DNA from: Lysinibacillus fusiformis
GTDB taxonomy: Bacteria > Bacillota > Bacilli > Bacillales_A > Planococcaceae
Direction of reading: 5' to 3'
DNA length: 64,000 bases
NCBI RefSeq assembly: GCF_003049525.1
Contig: NZ_PYWL01000007.1
Location: 1 to 64,000, forward strand
In this document: positions 38,198 to 47,157 of the stretch, in pieces
Numbering within the stretch: the first letter of the stretch is position 1
Layout: each line of letters opens with the position of its first letter
Made by a program: the position numbers and the translations under genes
Notes under the pieces: model-generated
Seen by the model: the letters and a program-made list of their open reading frames with translations, nothing else
The model's database searches: none
Told to the model about the DNA's origin: nothing

Positions 38198-38992
38198 ATG
38201 AAAAAAACAGCTTGGATGTTACTTATGATGATAGCAGCGCTAACTTTAGCACTTGCAGGATGTGGCACAAAGGACAATGCCTCTTCTGGTAGCACACCTT
38301 CAGAAGGTGCGGATGGCAAGAAAGTATATAAAGTAGGTACAGAAGCAACTTTTGCACCGTTTGAATCTGTTGACGATAAAGGGAAAATTGTGGGGATTGA
38401 TGTCGATATTTTAAAAGCAATTGCTGATGAAATGAATTTCGAAGTAGAGTGGAATAATATTGGTTGGGAACCCGTTTTCCAAACAATTAAAAACGGTGAA
38501 ACACATATTGGTGCTTCAGGGATTACAATTACAGATGAGCGCAAAGAATCATTCGATTTTACTGAGCCATACTATGAATCTCAATTATTAATTGTTGTGA
38601 AAGAAGATTCAAAGATTAAATCATTAGATGAATTAAAAGATAAAAAGGTGTCCGTACAAATTAATGCTACTGGCCATATGGCAGCTAAAAAGCTACAAGG
38701 TGAAGCAAGTACAAATATTATGGCTTTTGAAAGTCAGCCAATCGCAATTCAAGAAATGCTAAATGGTAATGTTGATGCAGCTATTGGAGACAATGCGGTA
38801 GTATACGAATATATTAAAGCGCATCCAGATCAAAAAATTAAAGTCATTCAAGATGACGCATTCGAAAAAGAATATTATGGCTTTATGGTTCAAAAGGGGA
38901 ATAAAGAGCTTTTAGATAAATTAAATGAAGGTCTGAAAAAGATTAAAGAAAACGGTAAATTAAAAGAAATTACAGGTACTGATTTCGAATAA
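38198..38992 (+). CDS. Amino-acid ABC transporter substrate-binding lipoprotein
   Basis: A 264-aa protein. Signal ending in LAGC, then a Ser/Gly linker and a family 3 solute-binding domain (KVGTEATFAPFESVDDKGKIVGIDVDIL, ITITDERKESFDFTEPYYES). Captures a polar amino acid such as glutamine outside the membrane; ligand not determined. First of three genes of an importer. Confidence 0.9.
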   Translation: MKKTAWMLLMMIAALTLALAGCGTKDNASSGSTPSEGADGKKVYKVGTEATFAPFESVDDKGKIVGIDVDILKAIADEMNFEVEWNNIGWEPVFQTIKNGETHIGASGITITDERKESFDFTEPYYESQLLIVVKEDSKIKSLDELKDKKVSVQINATGHMAAKKLQGEASTNIMAFESQPIAIQEMLNGNVDAAIGDNAVVYEYIKAHPDQKIKVIQDDAFEKEYYGFMVQKGNKELLDKLNEGLKKIKENGKLKEITGTDFE

Positions 38993-39072
38993 TATGGTAA
39001 TGCCACTCGCCAAGCAGTATGCTAGCGACTCATTTAATTGATGTAACTTTAAAGGGGAAATGGGGTTTTCGG

Positions 39073-39777
39073 ATGGACATCTTTGACCTACGCTGGGACA
39101 TTGTCTGGAACTACCGAGATATGTTTATACGAGGTATTGGCGCAACACTTATTTTGACACTTAGTGGTTATTTTGGCGGTATTCTTTTAGGACTGTTTTT
39201 AGGACTAGGGAAATTATCAAGTAAAAAATGGATATATTGGCCATCAAAATTATATGTTGATTTATTCCGCGGAACACCAATGCTTGTTCAAATTTTATTA
39301 ATACACTTAGCCGTTATTCCAACCATTTTTGGACATTCTTTAGGGTATATGGTTTCAGGGATTACCGCGCTTATTTTAAACTGTGCTGCTTACAATGCAG
39401 AAATTTTCCGTGCAGGTATCCAAAGTATTGCAAAGGGGCAAATGGAGGCCGCTCGTTCTCTTGGTCTTACACATAACCAAGCGATGCGTAAGGTTATTTT
39501 ACCGCAGGCCTTTAGACGCATGATTCCGCCATTAGGGAATGAATTCATAGCATTATTAAAGGATTCCTCACTAGTAACAGTCATCGCTGCACCAGATATT
39601 CTATATGCTAGTAAAGTTGTTGCAGGTGCAAGCTTCCGTTTCTGGGAACCGTATATTGTTGCTGCATTACTATATTTAATATTAACGTATGGTGTAACGA
39701 AGATTGTTGCATTTATTGAGAAACGATTTAGCAATAGTTATGTCCCTCGTAAGGCAGAAGGGCGGGAAGCAAGATGA
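39073..39777 (+). CDS. Amino-acid ABC transporter permease
   Basis: A 234-aa protein from ATG 39073 (begins [16 protein letters not shown]) after GGGG; the longer frame from 39019 adds an unlikely leader. HisM/GlnP-type permease with about five helices and the EAA loop ([23 protein letters not shown], written here in parts: [14 protein letters not shown] then RKVILPQA). Couples with the ATPase next to it (4-nt overlap). Confidence 0.9.
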   Translation: MDIFDLRWDIVWNYRDMFIRGIGATLILTLSGYFGGILLGLFLGLGKLSSKKWIYWPSKLYVDLFRGTPMLVQILLIHLAVIPTIFGHSLGYMVSGITALILNCAAYNAEIFRAGIQSIAKGQMEAARSLGLTHNQAMRKVILPQAFRRMIPPLGNEFIALLKDSSLVTVIAAPDILYASKVVAGASFRFWEPYIVAALLYLILTYGVTKIVAFIEKRFSNSYVPRKAEGREAR

Positions 39778-40496
39778 TAAGAATTGAGAACCTACACAAA
39801 TATTTTGGTAAGCTAGAAGTATTAAAAGGGATTGATTATGAAATCCAAGAAAAACAAGTTGTATGTGTCATTGGGCCTTCTGGTTCAGGAAAAAGTACTT
39901 TTTTACGTTGCATTAATATGCTAGAAGAAGTAACGGACGGTGCTATTTATATTGAAGATGTGAAGATCAATGATCCGAAAACGAATATCAATGAGATTCG
40001 AGCAGAGGTGGGAATGGTGTTTCAACAATTTAACTTATTCCCTCATATGAACGTCATCGATAATGTCACGATGGCTCCCATGCAAATTCGTAAAATGAGT
40101 CGTCCAGAAGCTGAAGAGCTTGGGCATGAGCTGTTAAAAAAGGTCGGTCTCGACAGTAAAGCCTATAATTATCCTGAACAGCTATCAGGTGGACAACAGC
40201 AGCGTGTAGCTATTGCACGTGCGTTAGCAATGAAGCCAAAGGCCATTCTATTTGATGAGCCTACTTCAGCTCTTGATCCTGAAATGGTAAAAGAGGTGTT
40301 AGATGTAATGAAAAATCTAGCGGCTGAAGGGATGACAATGATTGTAGTCACACATGAAATGGGCTTTGCTCGTGAGGTTGGTGATCGAGTAGTCTTTATG
40401 GATGGTGGCTATATTGTGGAAGAGGGGTTGCCTGAGGAATTATTCGGAAACCCACAAAGTGAACGTACGAAAGCATTTTTAGGAAAAGTATTATAA
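39774..40496 (+). CDS. Amino-acid ABC transporter ATP-binding protein
   Basis: A 240-aa polar amino-acid ATPase (GlnQ type). Walker [11 protein letters not shown]-loop [12 protein letters not shown], signature [15 protein letters not shown], Walker [15 protein letters not shown]-loop VTHEMGFA. Last gene of the operon. Confidence 0.93.
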   Translation: MIRIENLHKYFGKLEVLKGIDYEIQEKQVVCVIGPSGSGKSTFLRCINMLEEVTDGAIYIEDVKINDPKTNINEIRAEVGMVFQQFNLFPHMNVIDNVTMAPMQIRKMSRPEAEELGHELLKKVGLDSKAYNYPEQLSGGQQQRVAIARALAMKPKAILFDEPTSALDPEMVKEVLDVMKNLAAEGMTMIVVTHEMGFAREVGDRVVFMDGGYIVEEGLPEELFGNPQSERTKAFLGKVL

Positions 40497-40501
40497 TGAG
40501 A

Positions 40502-40550
40502 AAAGGCAGTCCATGATGAGAATTCATCACCATGGACTGCCTTTTGATTT
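40502..40550 (+). terminator. Terminator of the ABC operon
   Basis: AAAAGGCAGTCCATG / CATGGACTGCCTTTT, a 15-bp stem, followed by GATTTTT; convergent with the coat gene. Confidence 0.85.
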
Positions 40551-41168
40551 TTAATGAAGGGGATTAGAGGTTGTATCGTATGCATTAAGCATCGTTTGCA
40601 TATCTTGTTGAGAGTACTGAGGCACTTGATAATAGCCATGTTTATTTTGGTAAATGGATAATTCATAGGCCATTTCAATGCAGTTGGGAATACTATCAGC
40701 AACAACACGACGAACAACAGGGTTTGTCGTTTCTGTTGCAGCAGCCGTCATACATTTTGCTGCTCCCTTTTGAGCGCCTAGTAAGAAACCAGAAATGGCT
40801 TCATCATTAATTTCATTAGCGTTTTGCATTGGTTTTTTTGGTTGGCCTGGAGTTAAGCCATATTTAAAGTCATTGCCTGTTTCCATTTGGTAACGTCCCG
40901 TAGGAACAGATGGATCATGACCTGTTTTAAAGGACTCAACAATCGTATTATACATACCCAATGTAAAATTATATTGGCGATCCAAAATGCTGAGTAATTC
41001 TTGATCCTTTACTTGTGGACGTAAAATGATCGCTTGGTTCATACCAGCGATAATTTCACCAATTGCTTCATGCATGTCCATCATTTCGTGTCCACCATGA
41101 TTTAGACTATGTTGTTGATTGAAATTTGTTTGATTGGATGATGATTCATTGTAAAACGATTGTGACAA
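40551..41168 (-). CDS. CotF-like spore coat protein
   Basis: A 205-aa protein from TTG 41168 after GAGGAGGCG. His/Asn/Gln-rich N-terminus, then a CotF-type helical domain (MDMHEAIGEIIAGMNQAI through VADSIPNCIEMAYELSIYQNKHGYYQVPQY). Expected in the spore coat. Monocistronic, running opposite to the flanking genes. Confidence 0.8.
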   Translation of the reverse strand: MSQSFYNESSSNQTNFNQQHSLNHGGHEMMDMHEAIGEIIAGMNQAIILRPQVKDQELLSILDRQYNFTLGMYNTIVESFKTGHDPSVPTGRYQMETGNDFKYGLTPGQPKKPMQNANEINDEAISGFLLGAQKGAAKCMTAAATETTNPVVRRVVADSIPNCIEMAYELSIYQNKHGYYQVPQYSQQDMQTMLNAYDTTSNPLH

Positions 41169-41300
41169 AAAAAACGCCTCCTCATATAATTTTTGATGCA
41201 GTATTTAGTATGTCAAGCCAAATGATTTTCATACGGTATAAATGCAAAGGCAAAAATGTAGACTAACAAAAGGAAATGCAAGTCAAGGAGGTTTTAGAAA

Positions 41301-41882
41301 ATGAAGAAATGGTTTGGACCAATTGGGATAATTGTTATCATTCTTATCGTGTTAGCCTTAGTATTGATTCCTAAATATAACAGTTTAGTAACAGCTGAGG
41401 AAAATGTAGATTCCAAATGGGCGCAAGTTGAAAACCAGCTCCAACGCCGCTACGATTTAATTCCCAATTTGGTTGAATCTGTGAAAGGGTATGCGAATCA
41501 CGAGCAACAGATCATTGCGGATATTACTAACGCACGTGCTCAAATGGGCAATGCTAATACTCCTGAACAGCAAGCTGTTGCGAATGATGCTTTATCTGGT
41601 GCGCTTAGTCGTTTACTAGTAGTCGTGGAAAACTACCCGAACTTAAAGGCAGATGCAAATTTTCGTCAGTTAATGGATGAGCTTGCTGGCACAGAAAATC
41701 GCTTGGCAGTTGCGCGCGAGGATTATAATAATGAAGTACAACAATTTAATAAGCATGTTAAACGCTTTCCTGGCAATTTAATGGCAGGGATGTTTGGATT
41801 TGAACAAAAAGAATACTTTAAAGCCGCTGCGGGTGCCGAACAAGCACCGTCTATTGATTTTAGTCAATCGGGTACACAGTGA
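41301..41882 (+). CDS. LemA-family membrane protein
   Basis: A 193-aa protein. N-terminal membrane anchor (about 6-24), then a long helical domain with the LemA core NVDSKWAQVENQLQRRYDLI, PNLVESVKGY and FEQKEYFKA. Function in Gram-positives uncertain. Overlaps the TPM-domain gene by 4 nt, a pairing common in bacteria. Confidence 0.92.
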   Translation: MKKWFGPIGIIVIILIVLALVLIPKYNSLVTAEENVDSKWAQVENQLQRRYDLIPNLVESVKGYANHEQQIIADITNARAQMGNANTPEQQAVANDALSGALSRLLVVVENYPNLKADANFRQLMDELAGTENRLAVAREDYNNEVQQFNKHVKRFPGNLMAGMFGFEQKEYFKAAAGAEQAPSIDFSQSGTQ

Positions 41883-42631
41883 TGAAGCGTTGTATTATAC
41901 AGCTGCTTATCGTTTGCTCAGTGCTTCTTTTTAGCATGACTATGACGAATGCAGCAATACCTTCACCAATGAAAAATACGTATATCCATGATTTTGCGAA
42001 TGTCTTATCTTTAGATGTAAAACAGGAGCTAAACCATTATTCAGAGCAATTAGATAAAGGGACAGGTGCTGAAATCATGGTCGTAACCGTTGATAGCCTT
42101 CATGGGCAGGAGGCGAAAATGTATGCGACAAAGATGATTCGTTCCTGGGGCATTGGGGACAAAGAGAAAAATAATGGTGTCCTTATACTCGCTACATTTG
42201 GACAGGGCGAAGGCCAAAATGATGTGGTGATAGCTGTAGGTCAAGGCTTAGAGGGAGCATTACCAGACGGTAAATTAGGGCGTATTTTAGATAATGCATT
42301 TTATCCCTTTGCAAGTGAAGGTGATAATGATCAAGCCTTTCTAGCTACATATGCGGAGGTCTTTCGTACTGTAGCTGAAGAGTATAATTGGAATGGTGAA
42401 TTACCTGCAGGTGCAAAGGAGGAGGAAGGAATGCCCATCTGGCTCATTATTGTCATCGTTATAATAGTCCTCATTTTTTCTTCTTTTTCAAAAGGCGGAA
42501 GAGGCGGACCTCGTGGGAGAGGCTACGGCGGTTATCCTGGTGGCTTTGGTGGCGGACGTTCAGGTGGTGGCGGTTTTGGAGGGTTTGGTGGCGGCTCTTC
42601 AGCAGGTGGAGGGGCAAGCCGAAAATTTTAA
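41879..42631 (+). CDS. TPM-domain membrane protein (YgcG type)
   Basis: A 250-aa protein. Signal peptide, external TPM domain (about 40-160; YIHDFANVLSLDVKQELNHY, GIGDKEKNNGVLILATF), one transmembrane helix (about 186-203), and a Gly-rich tail (GGFGGGRSGGGGFGGF) ending SRKF. Such proteins may be involved in photosystem repair in plants, but the bacterial role is unclear. It works with the LemA gene (operon). Confidence 0.88.
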   Translation: MMKRCIIQLLIVCSVLLFSMTMTNAAIPSPMKNTYIHDFANVLSLDVKQELNHYSEQLDKGTGAEIMVVTVDSLHGQEAKMYATKMIRSWGIGDKEKNNGVLILATFGQGEGQNDVVIAVGQGLEGALPDGKLGRILDNAFYPFASEGDNDQAFLATYAEVFRTVAEEYNWNGELPAGAKEEEGMPIWLIIVIVIIVLIFSSFSKGGRGGPRGRGYGGYPGGFGGGRSGGGGFGGFGGGSSAGGGASRKF

Positions 42632-42642
42632 TACTAACGACA

Positions 42643-42671
42643 AGCGAGCTAATTATTTAGTTCGCTTTTAA
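42643..42671 (+). terminator. Weak terminator after the TPM gene
   Basis: AAGCGA-CTA / TAG-TCGCTT stem followed by TTAAT; only a short T-run. Confidence 0.45.
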
Positions 42672-42681
42672 TATGAAAATA

Positions 42682-42733
42682 TTGACAAAAATACAAATAA
42701 TGGTATAATTTGAATATATCGACTATCGATATA
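42682..42733 (+). promoter_or_regulatory. Strong sigma-A promoter with palindromic operator for the S9 peptidase
   Basis: Consensus TTGACA (42682-42687), 16-bp spacer, TATAAT (42704-42709). A perfect palindrome TATATCGA-CTA-TCGATATA (42715-42733) sits right over the expected start site, a classic repressor position. No regulator gene adjoins it. Confidence 0.65.
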
Positions 42734-42761
42734 ACGTAAACTGATATAGGGAGGAATCATT

Positions 42762-45032
42762 TTGAAAAAAAGATTTTTAACTGCATCATTAGCAATTATT
42801 TTAACAACTGCTACGGTTATTCCTGCAACATTGCAAGAAGTACGTGCTGCCAATGAAACAAATGTTGTATTAGCACAAGAGGAACATCTTTCAGCACAGG
42901 AATTTCTGGATTTAGCAGTAACAGCTTTAACATTCCAGCATGGCTCTGATTCAATGCGTCAACAAATTAAGGATCAATGGGTAAAGGCTGGAGAGATTTC
43001 AGACTTAAGCGCTATTATTAAACGTGATCAAGCAGCTAGGATTTTAGTTAGAGCTGCCAATAAAGAAGGAAAAGAAAAGTCACTACCAGAGTATTTAAAG
43101 AAGGCCAATAAGCTTGGTTTCTTTAAGGGAGTATCTTCAAGTACAGATTTTATTACGAAACAAGATGCTGGCAAACTCCTTAACAATGTTAAACATATAA
43201 AAAATGGTTCCAATAATAAAGGAGTAAAAGAAATTTCTGTGGAAGATTTTATGAAAAATCCAGGGAATTTTGGCTACGAACTTTCCCCTGATGGTAATTA
43301 CATTACATTTGCCTCTGAATGGGAGAACCGCTCGAATGTATTCGTGAAAAAAATGAATGATAATAGTGAGCCTGTTCGTGTATCAAGCTCAAAGGATCGA
43401 GATATTGCAGGTTTTTTCTGGAAGGAGGATGCTTTACTTTATTTGAAAGATAAAGGTGGAGATGAAAACTTCCATATTTATTCTACAACCTTTAACGGTT
43501 CTGTGGAAAAAGATTTAACGCCATATCCTAACGTAACGGTAGGAATATTGGATAGCTTACAGGGTGTAAAAGACGAAATTCTTATTATGATGAACAAAGA
43601 GGATGCTACTGTTTTTGATGTGTACAAGCTAAATGTAAAGACGGGTAAAACGACTCACGTCGCCAAAAATCCTGGCAATATTACGAACTGGTTAGCAGAT
43701 CGTAACGGCAATGTACGTGTAGCTGTGGCTACTGATGGGGTGGAAGGTACTGTCCTTTATCGAGATTCAGAAAAGGATGAATTCAGATCATTTATTAAAA
43801 TCGGTGCTGGGGATGAAGTGATGCCGATAGCTTTCTCGAAGGACAATAAGTTTATTTATGCTACATCCAATAAAGGCCGGGATAAAGTAGAAGTGGTGAA
43901 GTATGACTTACAAGGGAAAGAAGAAGTAATCATGTCCAATGATGAAGTGGATGTTTCGGGTGTATTGTATAATGCTGAAAAAGATAAATTATTGTATGGT
44001 GCGTATGCTACGGATAAAATCCATTATCAATTCTTTGATAAAAATTTTGAAAAGTTATTTCGTAAAATTCAAAACAAGCTTGGTGTTCAAGAAAGCCAAT
44101 TGGGCATAAACGATTACAATAAAGAGATGACAAAATTTATTGTAAGTGTATCGAGTGACACCATCTATGGAAAATATTATTACTATGATTCAACAACAGA
44201 TGAATTAACAGAATTAGCAACATTGAGCCCTTGGTTGAAATCTTCAGAGCTTGCAGAAATGCATCCTATCTCTTATAAGAGTCGTGATGGATTAATTATA
44301 AATGGTTATTTAACATTGCCGAAAAATAAAAATGCTAAAGATCTACCTCTTATTGTAAACCCACATGGTGGACCGTGGGCTCGTGATATGTGGGGATTCA
44401 ATCCAGAAGTACAGCTATTAGCAAATCGTGGCTATGCAGTGCTACAAGTAAACTTCCGTTCCTCGACTGGATATGGGAAGGAATTCCTTCAAGCTGGTAA
44501 TAAGCAATGGGGCTTGAAAATTCAAGATGATATAACGGATGGCGTTCAATGGGCGATTGACCAGGGTATTGCAGATCCTAAACGTATCGGTATTTACGGT
44601 GCTTCATTTGGCGGTTATGCTACATTAGCTGGCATTACGTATACACCAGATTTATATGCGGCAGCAGTTGATTATGTTGGTGTATCTAATATTTTCACAC
44701 TATTAGATACAATTCCACCATACTGGGAAACTATGCGAGACATTTTTTATGAACGAGTAGGTCATCCAGAGAAAGATAAAGAATTATTAACAGCGGTTTC
44801 TCCGGTCTTCCATGCAGATAAAATTAAAACACCTTTATTTGTTGCACAAGGCGCAAATGATCCACGTGTCAACAAAGCGGAATCCGACCAAATTGTCGAA
44901 GCTTTACGTGCTAGAGGTGTAGATGTAGAGTATATGTTAAAGGATAATGAGGGCCATGGCTTCGCGAATGAAGAAAACAGAATCGAATTCTATAATGCCA
45001 TGTTGAAATTCCTTGATCATCATTTAAAATAA
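42762..45032 (+). CDS. Secreted S9-family prolyl-oligopeptidase-like peptidase
   Basis: A 756-aa protein. Signal peptide (about 1-30), then an SLH-like stretch (about 35-150; IKRDQAARILVRAAN, KKANKLGFF) that could bind the cell wall. A WD/YVTN-like propeller (about 160-490) gates the catalytic domain. Alpha/beta-hydrolase triad S615 (GASFGG), D700 (GANDPR) and H732 (GHGFANE) is intact. It should cleave small peptides at the surface. Its promoter carries a palindrome. Single gene. Confidence 0.85.
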   Translation: MKKRFLTASLAIILTTATVIPATLQEVRAANETNVVLAQEEHLSAQEFLDLAVTALTFQHGSDSMRQQIKDQWVKAGEISDLSAIIKRDQAARILVRAANKEGKEKSLPEYLKKANKLGFFKGVSSSTDFITKQDAGKLLNNVKHIKNGSNNKGVKEISVEDFMKNPGNFGYELSPDGNYITFASEWENRSNVFVKKMNDNSEPVRVSSSKDRDIAGFFWKEDALLYLKDKGGDENFHIYSTTFNGSVEKDLTPYPNVTVGILDSLQGVKDEILIMMNKEDATVFDVYKLNVKTGKTTHVAKNPGNITNWLADRNGNVRVAVATDGVEGTVLYRDSEKDEFRSFIKIGAGDEVMPIAFSKDNKFIYATSNKGRDKVEVVKYDLQGKEEVIMSNDEVDVSGVLYNAEKDKLLYGAYATDKIHYQFFDKNFEKLFRKIQNKLGVQESQLGINDYNKEMTKFIVSVSSDTIYGKYYYYDSTTDELTELATLSPWLKSSELAEMHPISYKSRDGLIINGYLTLPKNKNAKDLPLIVNPHGGPWARDMWGFNPEVQLLANRGYAVLQVNFRSSTGYGKEFLQAGNKQWGLKIQDDITDGVQWAIDQGIADPKRIGIYGASFGGYATLAGITYTPDLYAAAVDYVGVSNIFTLLDTIPPYWETMRDIFYERVGHPEKDKELLTAVSPVFHADKIKTPLFVAQGANDPRVNKAESDQIVEALRARGVDVEYMLKDNEGHGFANEENRIEFYNAMLKFLDHHLK

Positions 45033-45042
45033 CATAATAGCC

Positions 45043-45086
45043 AAAAGGCATTGATGTGCTTGTTATTCGCACTCAATGCCTTTCAT
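45043..45086 (+). terminator. Terminator of the S9 peptidase gene
   Basis: AAAGGCATTGA-GTGC / GCAC-TCAATGCCTTT stem with CATTTTTC tail. Confidence 0.8.
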
Positions 45087-45193
45087 TTTTCTAGTAAGCT
45101 TTTGAATGAATCCACCACATAGTTTACAATCGTTGTAGCTAGCATTGTCATCGTTCAACGATGAAGAAATAATAGAAACAGGAGGTGCCATCC

Positions 45194-45427
45194 ATGATTG
45201 TTCAATTTTTTAGTCGAGCTAATTGTCCATTATGTGTAGAGGGCTTACATACATTAAAGCTTGTACAGGAAGATGTAGCGTTCGATATTGAAATAGTTAA
45301 TATTGAAGAGGATGATCTCATACACGAAAAATATATGTTAATGATACCTGTAGTAGAAAAGGATGGGGTCGTTATCCAATACGGTAATCTGGATTATGCT
45401 ACATTGATGGAGTACTTGGGCAGTTAA
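45194..45427 (+). CDS. Glutaredoxin/thioredoxin-fold small protein
   Basis: A 77-aa protein from ATG 45194, 8 nt after AGGAGGTG; the in-frame GTG at 45185 overlaps that site. MIVQFFSRANCPLCVEGLHTL carries a CPLC redox motif (about 12-15) and a cis-proline region (MIPVVEKDG). Probably a disulfide/thiol oxidoreductase; partner unknown. Confidence 0.82.
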   Translation: MIVQFFSRANCPLCVEGLHTLKLVQEDVAFDIEIVNIEEDDLIHEKYMLMIPVVEKDGVVIQYGNLDYATLMEYLGS

Positions 45428-45492
45428 GTTCTATGTCTTTAAAAAGATAATAACGGCGTAAATCGCTCTATTGTTAGTTGTCATTCATACAA

Positions 45493-45549
45493 TTCACAAA
45501 TTGTTCAATGAAAGCGGTTTGAATTTGAACAGTTTGTGAAGACCTTCAC
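45493..45549 (+). other. Long imperfect hairpin in the gap before the 40-aa ORF
   Basis: TTCACAAATTGTTCA (45493-45507) pairs with TGAACAGTTTGTGAA (45526-45540) at 14 of 15 bases plus one G-T pair, 18-nt loop. The 3' arm also belongs to a competing TGTGAAG/CTTCACA repeat. No T-run. Nature unknown. Confidence 0.4.
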
Positions 45550-45683
45550 ATTAGTCTTTTATTTTATAAAAATCGGAGTAGAATAGGTATCAAGTAAGAC
45601 GTTGTTATAAAACAGATAATGAAAAGTATCACAAATTCTAGTGGTTGTTATATTACAAAAGCGATGTGAAGGGAGATTTTACA

Positions 45684-45806
45684 ATGTGGGTTATTACAGT
45701 TTTTGAAAAAAAGGACGTTCGTATTTTTGAATTTACAAATAAAAATGAAGCAACAAAAGCTTTAGAAGGATTTAAGAAAAACGCAATTTTATCTTTCACA
45801 AAATAA
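45684..45806 (+). CDS. Small hypothetical protein (40 aa)
   Basis: MWVITVFEKKDVRIFEFTN opens a 40-residue basic product ending SFTK, with GAAGGGAGA 6-9 nt upstream of ATG 45684. A rho-independent terminator follows 9 nt after the stop. No family recognised, but site, start and terminator together make a real small gene likely. Possibly a beta-rich regulator or toxin-sized peptide; nothing more can be said. Confidence 0.6.
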   Translation: MWVITVFEKKDVRIFEFTNKNEATKALEGFKKNAILSFTK

Positions 45807-45814
45807 GCAAACCA

Positions 45815-45856
45815 AAGTCCCGTAGTTAATGACAAAGCTATGGGGCTTTTTTTTTA
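45815..45856 (+). terminator. Terminator of the 40-aa gene
   Basis: AGTCCCGTAG / CTATGGGGCT stem (two G-T pairs) with a nine-T tail, before the cggR promoter. Confidence 0.8.
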
Positions 45857-45876
45857 ATCCAAAACTATACAATTAC

Positions 45877-45905
45877 TTGCACTTTCCAAATATGCGTATT
45901 ATAAT
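45877..45905 (+). promoter_or_regulatory. Promoter of cggR-gapA
   Basis: TTGCAC (45877-45882), 17-bp spacer, TATAAT (45900-45905); the start site should be near 45912. Confidence 0.7.
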
Positions 45906-45915
45906 AAAATCATAA

Positions 45916-45942
45916 GTGGGACACAAAATAATATAGTGGGAC
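45916..45942 (+). promoter_or_regulatory. CggR operator
   Basis: Two direct GTGGGAC repeats (45916-45922 and 45936-45942) 20 bp apart, just downstream of the -10. B. subtilis CggR binds tandem GGGAC sequences with the same period; fructose-1,6-bisphosphate releases it. Confidence 0.7.
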
Positions 45943-45982
45943 TTAATTGAACCCACCCCTATTAACAAGGGAGTAGATAAAT

Positions 45983-47029
45983 ATGTTCACTATTCCAGAG
46001 GCACAGCAAAGGCTACTTCCTGAAATGTATCCGCTTCTGCAATCTAGATATCGTATTTTGCAAGCCGTTCAACTTATGCAACCTATCGGGCGTCGAACAC
46101 TCGCAGATTCATTGAAAATGACAGAGAGAGAAATTCGTAAAGAAACTGACATTTTACGTGAACAAGGGTTATTAGATTCGCAAAAGTCGGGTATGGTATG
46201 TACAGATGATGGTGAAGAAGTCATTGAAAAACTGAGAGCCATCGTTTATGAATGGTCTGGTTTAACCCAGCTTGCAAAATTGCTTGAACATCATTTTGGT
46301 ATACAACATGTTGTTGTTGTACCAGGTGACTATAGTGAAGACAATACAATCCTAACCTTGCTTGGCAAGGAAGCAGCATTGCAATTTATGTCTACTGCTT
46401 TTGATGAACAAGTTGTAGCGGTCACTGGTGGAAAATCAGTTGCCTCTCTAGCTCAATTTTTACATCCATTAGAGGGACAAAAAGATATTACCTTTGTTGC
46501 CGCACGCGGAGGAATTGGTCATGAAATGCAAATGCAAGCGAATACGCTTGTTGCAACATTTGCCATGCAGATGGAGGAACAATACCGTACATTATTTTTA
46601 CCTGAGCATTTAAGTGAGCAAGCATATCAAGCAATGCTAACAGAGCCTATGGTAACTGAAATGATGGCGTATTATGATCGAGCAGATTGCGTGATCCATG
46701 GCATTGGATCGGCAGAGGAAATGGCGATTCGACGTAATTCATCTTCTGAGGATTTGCGAATTCTTGAGGAGAAGGGCGCGGTAAGTGAGGCATTTGGTTA
46801 TTACTTTAATGCCGATGGTGAAATCGTACATCGTATCCGCACGATTGGTATTCAGCTTGAACAGGTAAAAAATAGCCAGCAAGTTATTGCCGTGGCAGCA
46901 GGAAAACAAAAGGTCAATGCGATGCTTTCTTATTTTAAAGTAGCGCCAAAGCAAACGATTTTTATTACAGATGAAGCAGCCGCAAAAGCCATTGCCGCTA
47001 CTTTATCTACTGACAGCCATTTTGATTGA
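45983..47029 (+). CDS. cggR: Central glycolytic genes regulator
   Basis: A 348-aa SorC-family repressor. N-terminal HTH (about 30-85; RRTLADSLKMTEREIRKETDIL), C-terminal phospho-sugar-binding domain (about 95-340; VVAVTGGKSVASLAQFL). It represses gapA and the downstream genes unless fructose-1,6-bisphosphate accumulates. GTGGGAC repeats lie before it. Confidence 0.93.
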   Translation: MFTIPEAQQRLLPEMYPLLQSRYRILQAVQLMQPIGRRTLADSLKMTEREIRKETDILREQGLLDSQKSGMVCTDDGEEVIEKLRAIVYEWSGLTQLAKLLEHHFGIQHVVVVPGDYSEDNTILTLLGKEAALQFMSTAFDEQVVAVTGGKSVASLAQFLHPLEGQKDITFVAARGGIGHEMQMQANTLVATFAMQMEEQYRTLFLPEHLSEQAYQAMLTEPMVTEMMAYYDRADCVIHGIGSAEEMAIRRNSSSEDLRILEEKGAVSEAFGYYFNADGEIVHRIRTIGIQLEQVKNSQQVIAVAAGKQKVNAMLSYFKVAPKQTIFITDEAAAKAIAATLSTDSHFD

Positions 47030-47060
47030 TGGGTGTGAGCATTACCATGTCACTCGATCT

Positions 47061-47084
47061 CAAAAAATGTTGAAGCATTTTTTG
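47061..47084 (+). other. AT-rich hairpin in the cggR-gapA intergenic region
   Basis: CAAAAAATG / CATTTTTTG 9-bp stem with loop TTGAAG, not followed by a T-run. In B. subtilis the cggR-gapA mRNA is processed near here so that gapA message outlives cggR message; this hairpin could protect the gapA 5' end (inference). Confidence 0.45.
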
Positions 47085-47157
47085 AATGAGCATAAAAGCA
47101 ATTTAACGTCTCTATTTCAATGGAGGCAGAAATTACACATTATTGGAGGAATTAACA

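Noticed and set aside
45653..45835. 60-aa minus-strand frame opposite the 40-aa gene
   Set aside because: Its 5' region lacks a ribosome site and covers the terminator; the plus-strand ORF has both a site and a terminator.
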